DNA from: a virus
Virus record (IMG/VR): IMGVR_UViG_3300050821_005869
Coordinates: 1 to 28,855 of that record
Direction: 5' to 3' (one strand)
DNA: 28,855 nucleotides
In this document: in pieces, positions 28,375 to 28,855 of the stretch
Position numbering within the stretch: position 1 is the stretch's first letter
How the letters are laid out: every line of letters begins with the position of its first letter
Notes under the pieces: model-generated
Told to the model about the DNA's origin: nothing
What the model saw: the letters and a program-made list of their open reading frames with translations, nothing else
The model's database searches: none
Program-made: the position numbers and the translations under genes

Positions 28375-28855
28375 GTTTTACCCTGTTTTTTCCCTGCGGT
28401 ACAGGGGATTGATGGAGCGCCGAGGTCGGACTCGAACCGCCTACTTCTCCATCGGAGATGGAGCGCATTGACTCTTCTGCTTCCGGCGCATTACGTTTAG
28501 GATAGGGTCTAGCGAGTGCCAAAATCTTTAATCTCATTTCTTCATCAAAGGTCTTTACGTATCTGTATTTACCAGTTTTAGAGCGTTTACGCAATGTTTT
28601 AATCTGGGGTCTTGATAACCGTTTATAGACATCGGTGACGTGTCGCCAATCACCATTGAAATAATATTCTAAAGTTGCAGCACTTCTTCCAGTGTAGACC
28701 CAGCCCCCCGCTTGGTAAATACCGCCGTGATGTCCTTGAAGTGGATCGGCGAATGATACGCAGATCCTAAGTCCAGGATTCGCCTTTTTTAGAAACTTCA
28801 AACTTATCGCAATTATCCGTGAGACTGGACTTTCATGCTGAGTAAGAGCAACCCG
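28367..28855 (-). CDS. mom: Mom-like adenine modification protein, 5' truncated by window
   Basis: The frame is open to the window edge, so the 5' part is missing; 162 residues are visible (the TTG at 28801 is internal). Visible motifs, HESPVSRIIAISLKFLKKAN and then RICVSFADPLQGHHGGIYQA, GGWVYTGRS and the C-terminal LARPYPKRNAP, match phage Mu Mom, a GCN5-like-fold enzyme that converts adenine to methylcarbamoyl-type adenine and shields phage DNA from restriction. Residues from ~EESMRSIS onward cover a tRNA-like sequence. It heads the late operon, just before TerS. Confidence 0.85.
   Translation of the reverse strand, partial: RVALTQHESPVSRIIAISLKFLKKANPGLRICVSFADPLQGHHGGIYQAGGWVYTGRSAATLEYYFNGDWRHVTDVYKRLSRPQIKTLRKRSKTGKYRYVKTFDEEMRLKILALARPYPKRNAPEAEESMRSISDGEVGGSSPTSALHQSPVPQGKNRVKHA
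28413..28489 (-). tRNA. tRNA-Gly(UCC)-like element nested in the mom-like gene
   Basis: The 77-nt - strand sequence folds as a cloverleaf. The acceptor stem is GCGCCGG paired with TCGGCGC (7 pairs, one G-U), then T73 and an encoded CCA. The anticodon stem is CTCCA/TGGAG with loop TCTCCGA (anticodon UCC), and the T arm has the loop TTCGAGT. G1-C72, C2-G71, G3-C70, U73, C35 and C36 agree with bacterial glycine identity. Oddities: A at 8 instead of T, no GG in the D loop, C33 instead of T33, one mismatch in the T stem and one extra base. It may be degenerate, a mimic or chance. Confidence 0.45.

Overview
The window is part of the genome of a tailed bacteriophage (or prophage) with a contractile, myovirus-type tail. 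The evidence is a near-complete late module: large and small terminase subunits, portal, minor head protein, prohead protease with scaffold, DUF2184-type major capsid protein, connectors, tail sheath and tube, frameshifted tail chaperone, tape measure, Dit-like protein, hub, Gp138-like spike, GpW/Gp25-like wedge, baseplate J, DUF2612-like protein and tail fibre. Gene density is extreme: most neighbours overlap by 4 nt (ATGA, GTGA or TTGA) and several starts are GTG or TTG. The host cannot be named from the sequence. Signal peptides, a lipobox and a GT9-like enzyme would suit a Gram-negative host.

Left, + strand (3-2500): a 5'-truncated conserved phage-type protein is followed by nine small genes, mostly coupled by 4-8 nt overlaps. 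Four of them are under 60 residues (31-58 aa). This strand meets the opposite transcription unit head-on: the last + gene and the last - gene overlap by 8 bp at their stop codons (2493-2500), with no visible terminator.

Right, - strand (28855 down to 2493): the late genes run right to left. They begin with a Mom-like DNA-modification protein (cut by the window edge, with a tRNA-Gly-like sequence inside its 3' end), then TerS, a small protein, TerL and portal. An accessory block follows: Acb2/Tad1-like candidate sponge, lipoprotein, Fis-type HTH protein, SEC-C protein, Ig-like protein, GT9-like glycosyltransferase, small Cys/His protein, YkgJ-type protein and a 26-aa membrane peptide. Next come the head genes (minor head protein, secreted protein, protease/scaffold, cement protein, capsid), a strong intrinsic terminator, connectors, sheath, tube, chaperones, tape measure, baseplate and fibre. 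Last is a cassette of small membrane or exported proteins that probably includes lysis functions.

Notable points are a homologous domain inserted in three different tail proteins (sheath, baseplate J, DUF2612-like), a second beta-rich domain shared by baseplate J and the neck protein, a nested scaffold start inside the protease gene, a likely programmed -1 frameshift in the tail chaperone pair, a candidate anti-CBASS/anti-Thoeris sponge beside the portal, and the tRNA-like element. I found no CRISPR array, rRNA, insertion sequence or convincing promoter. No stretch over 300 bases lacks a gene.
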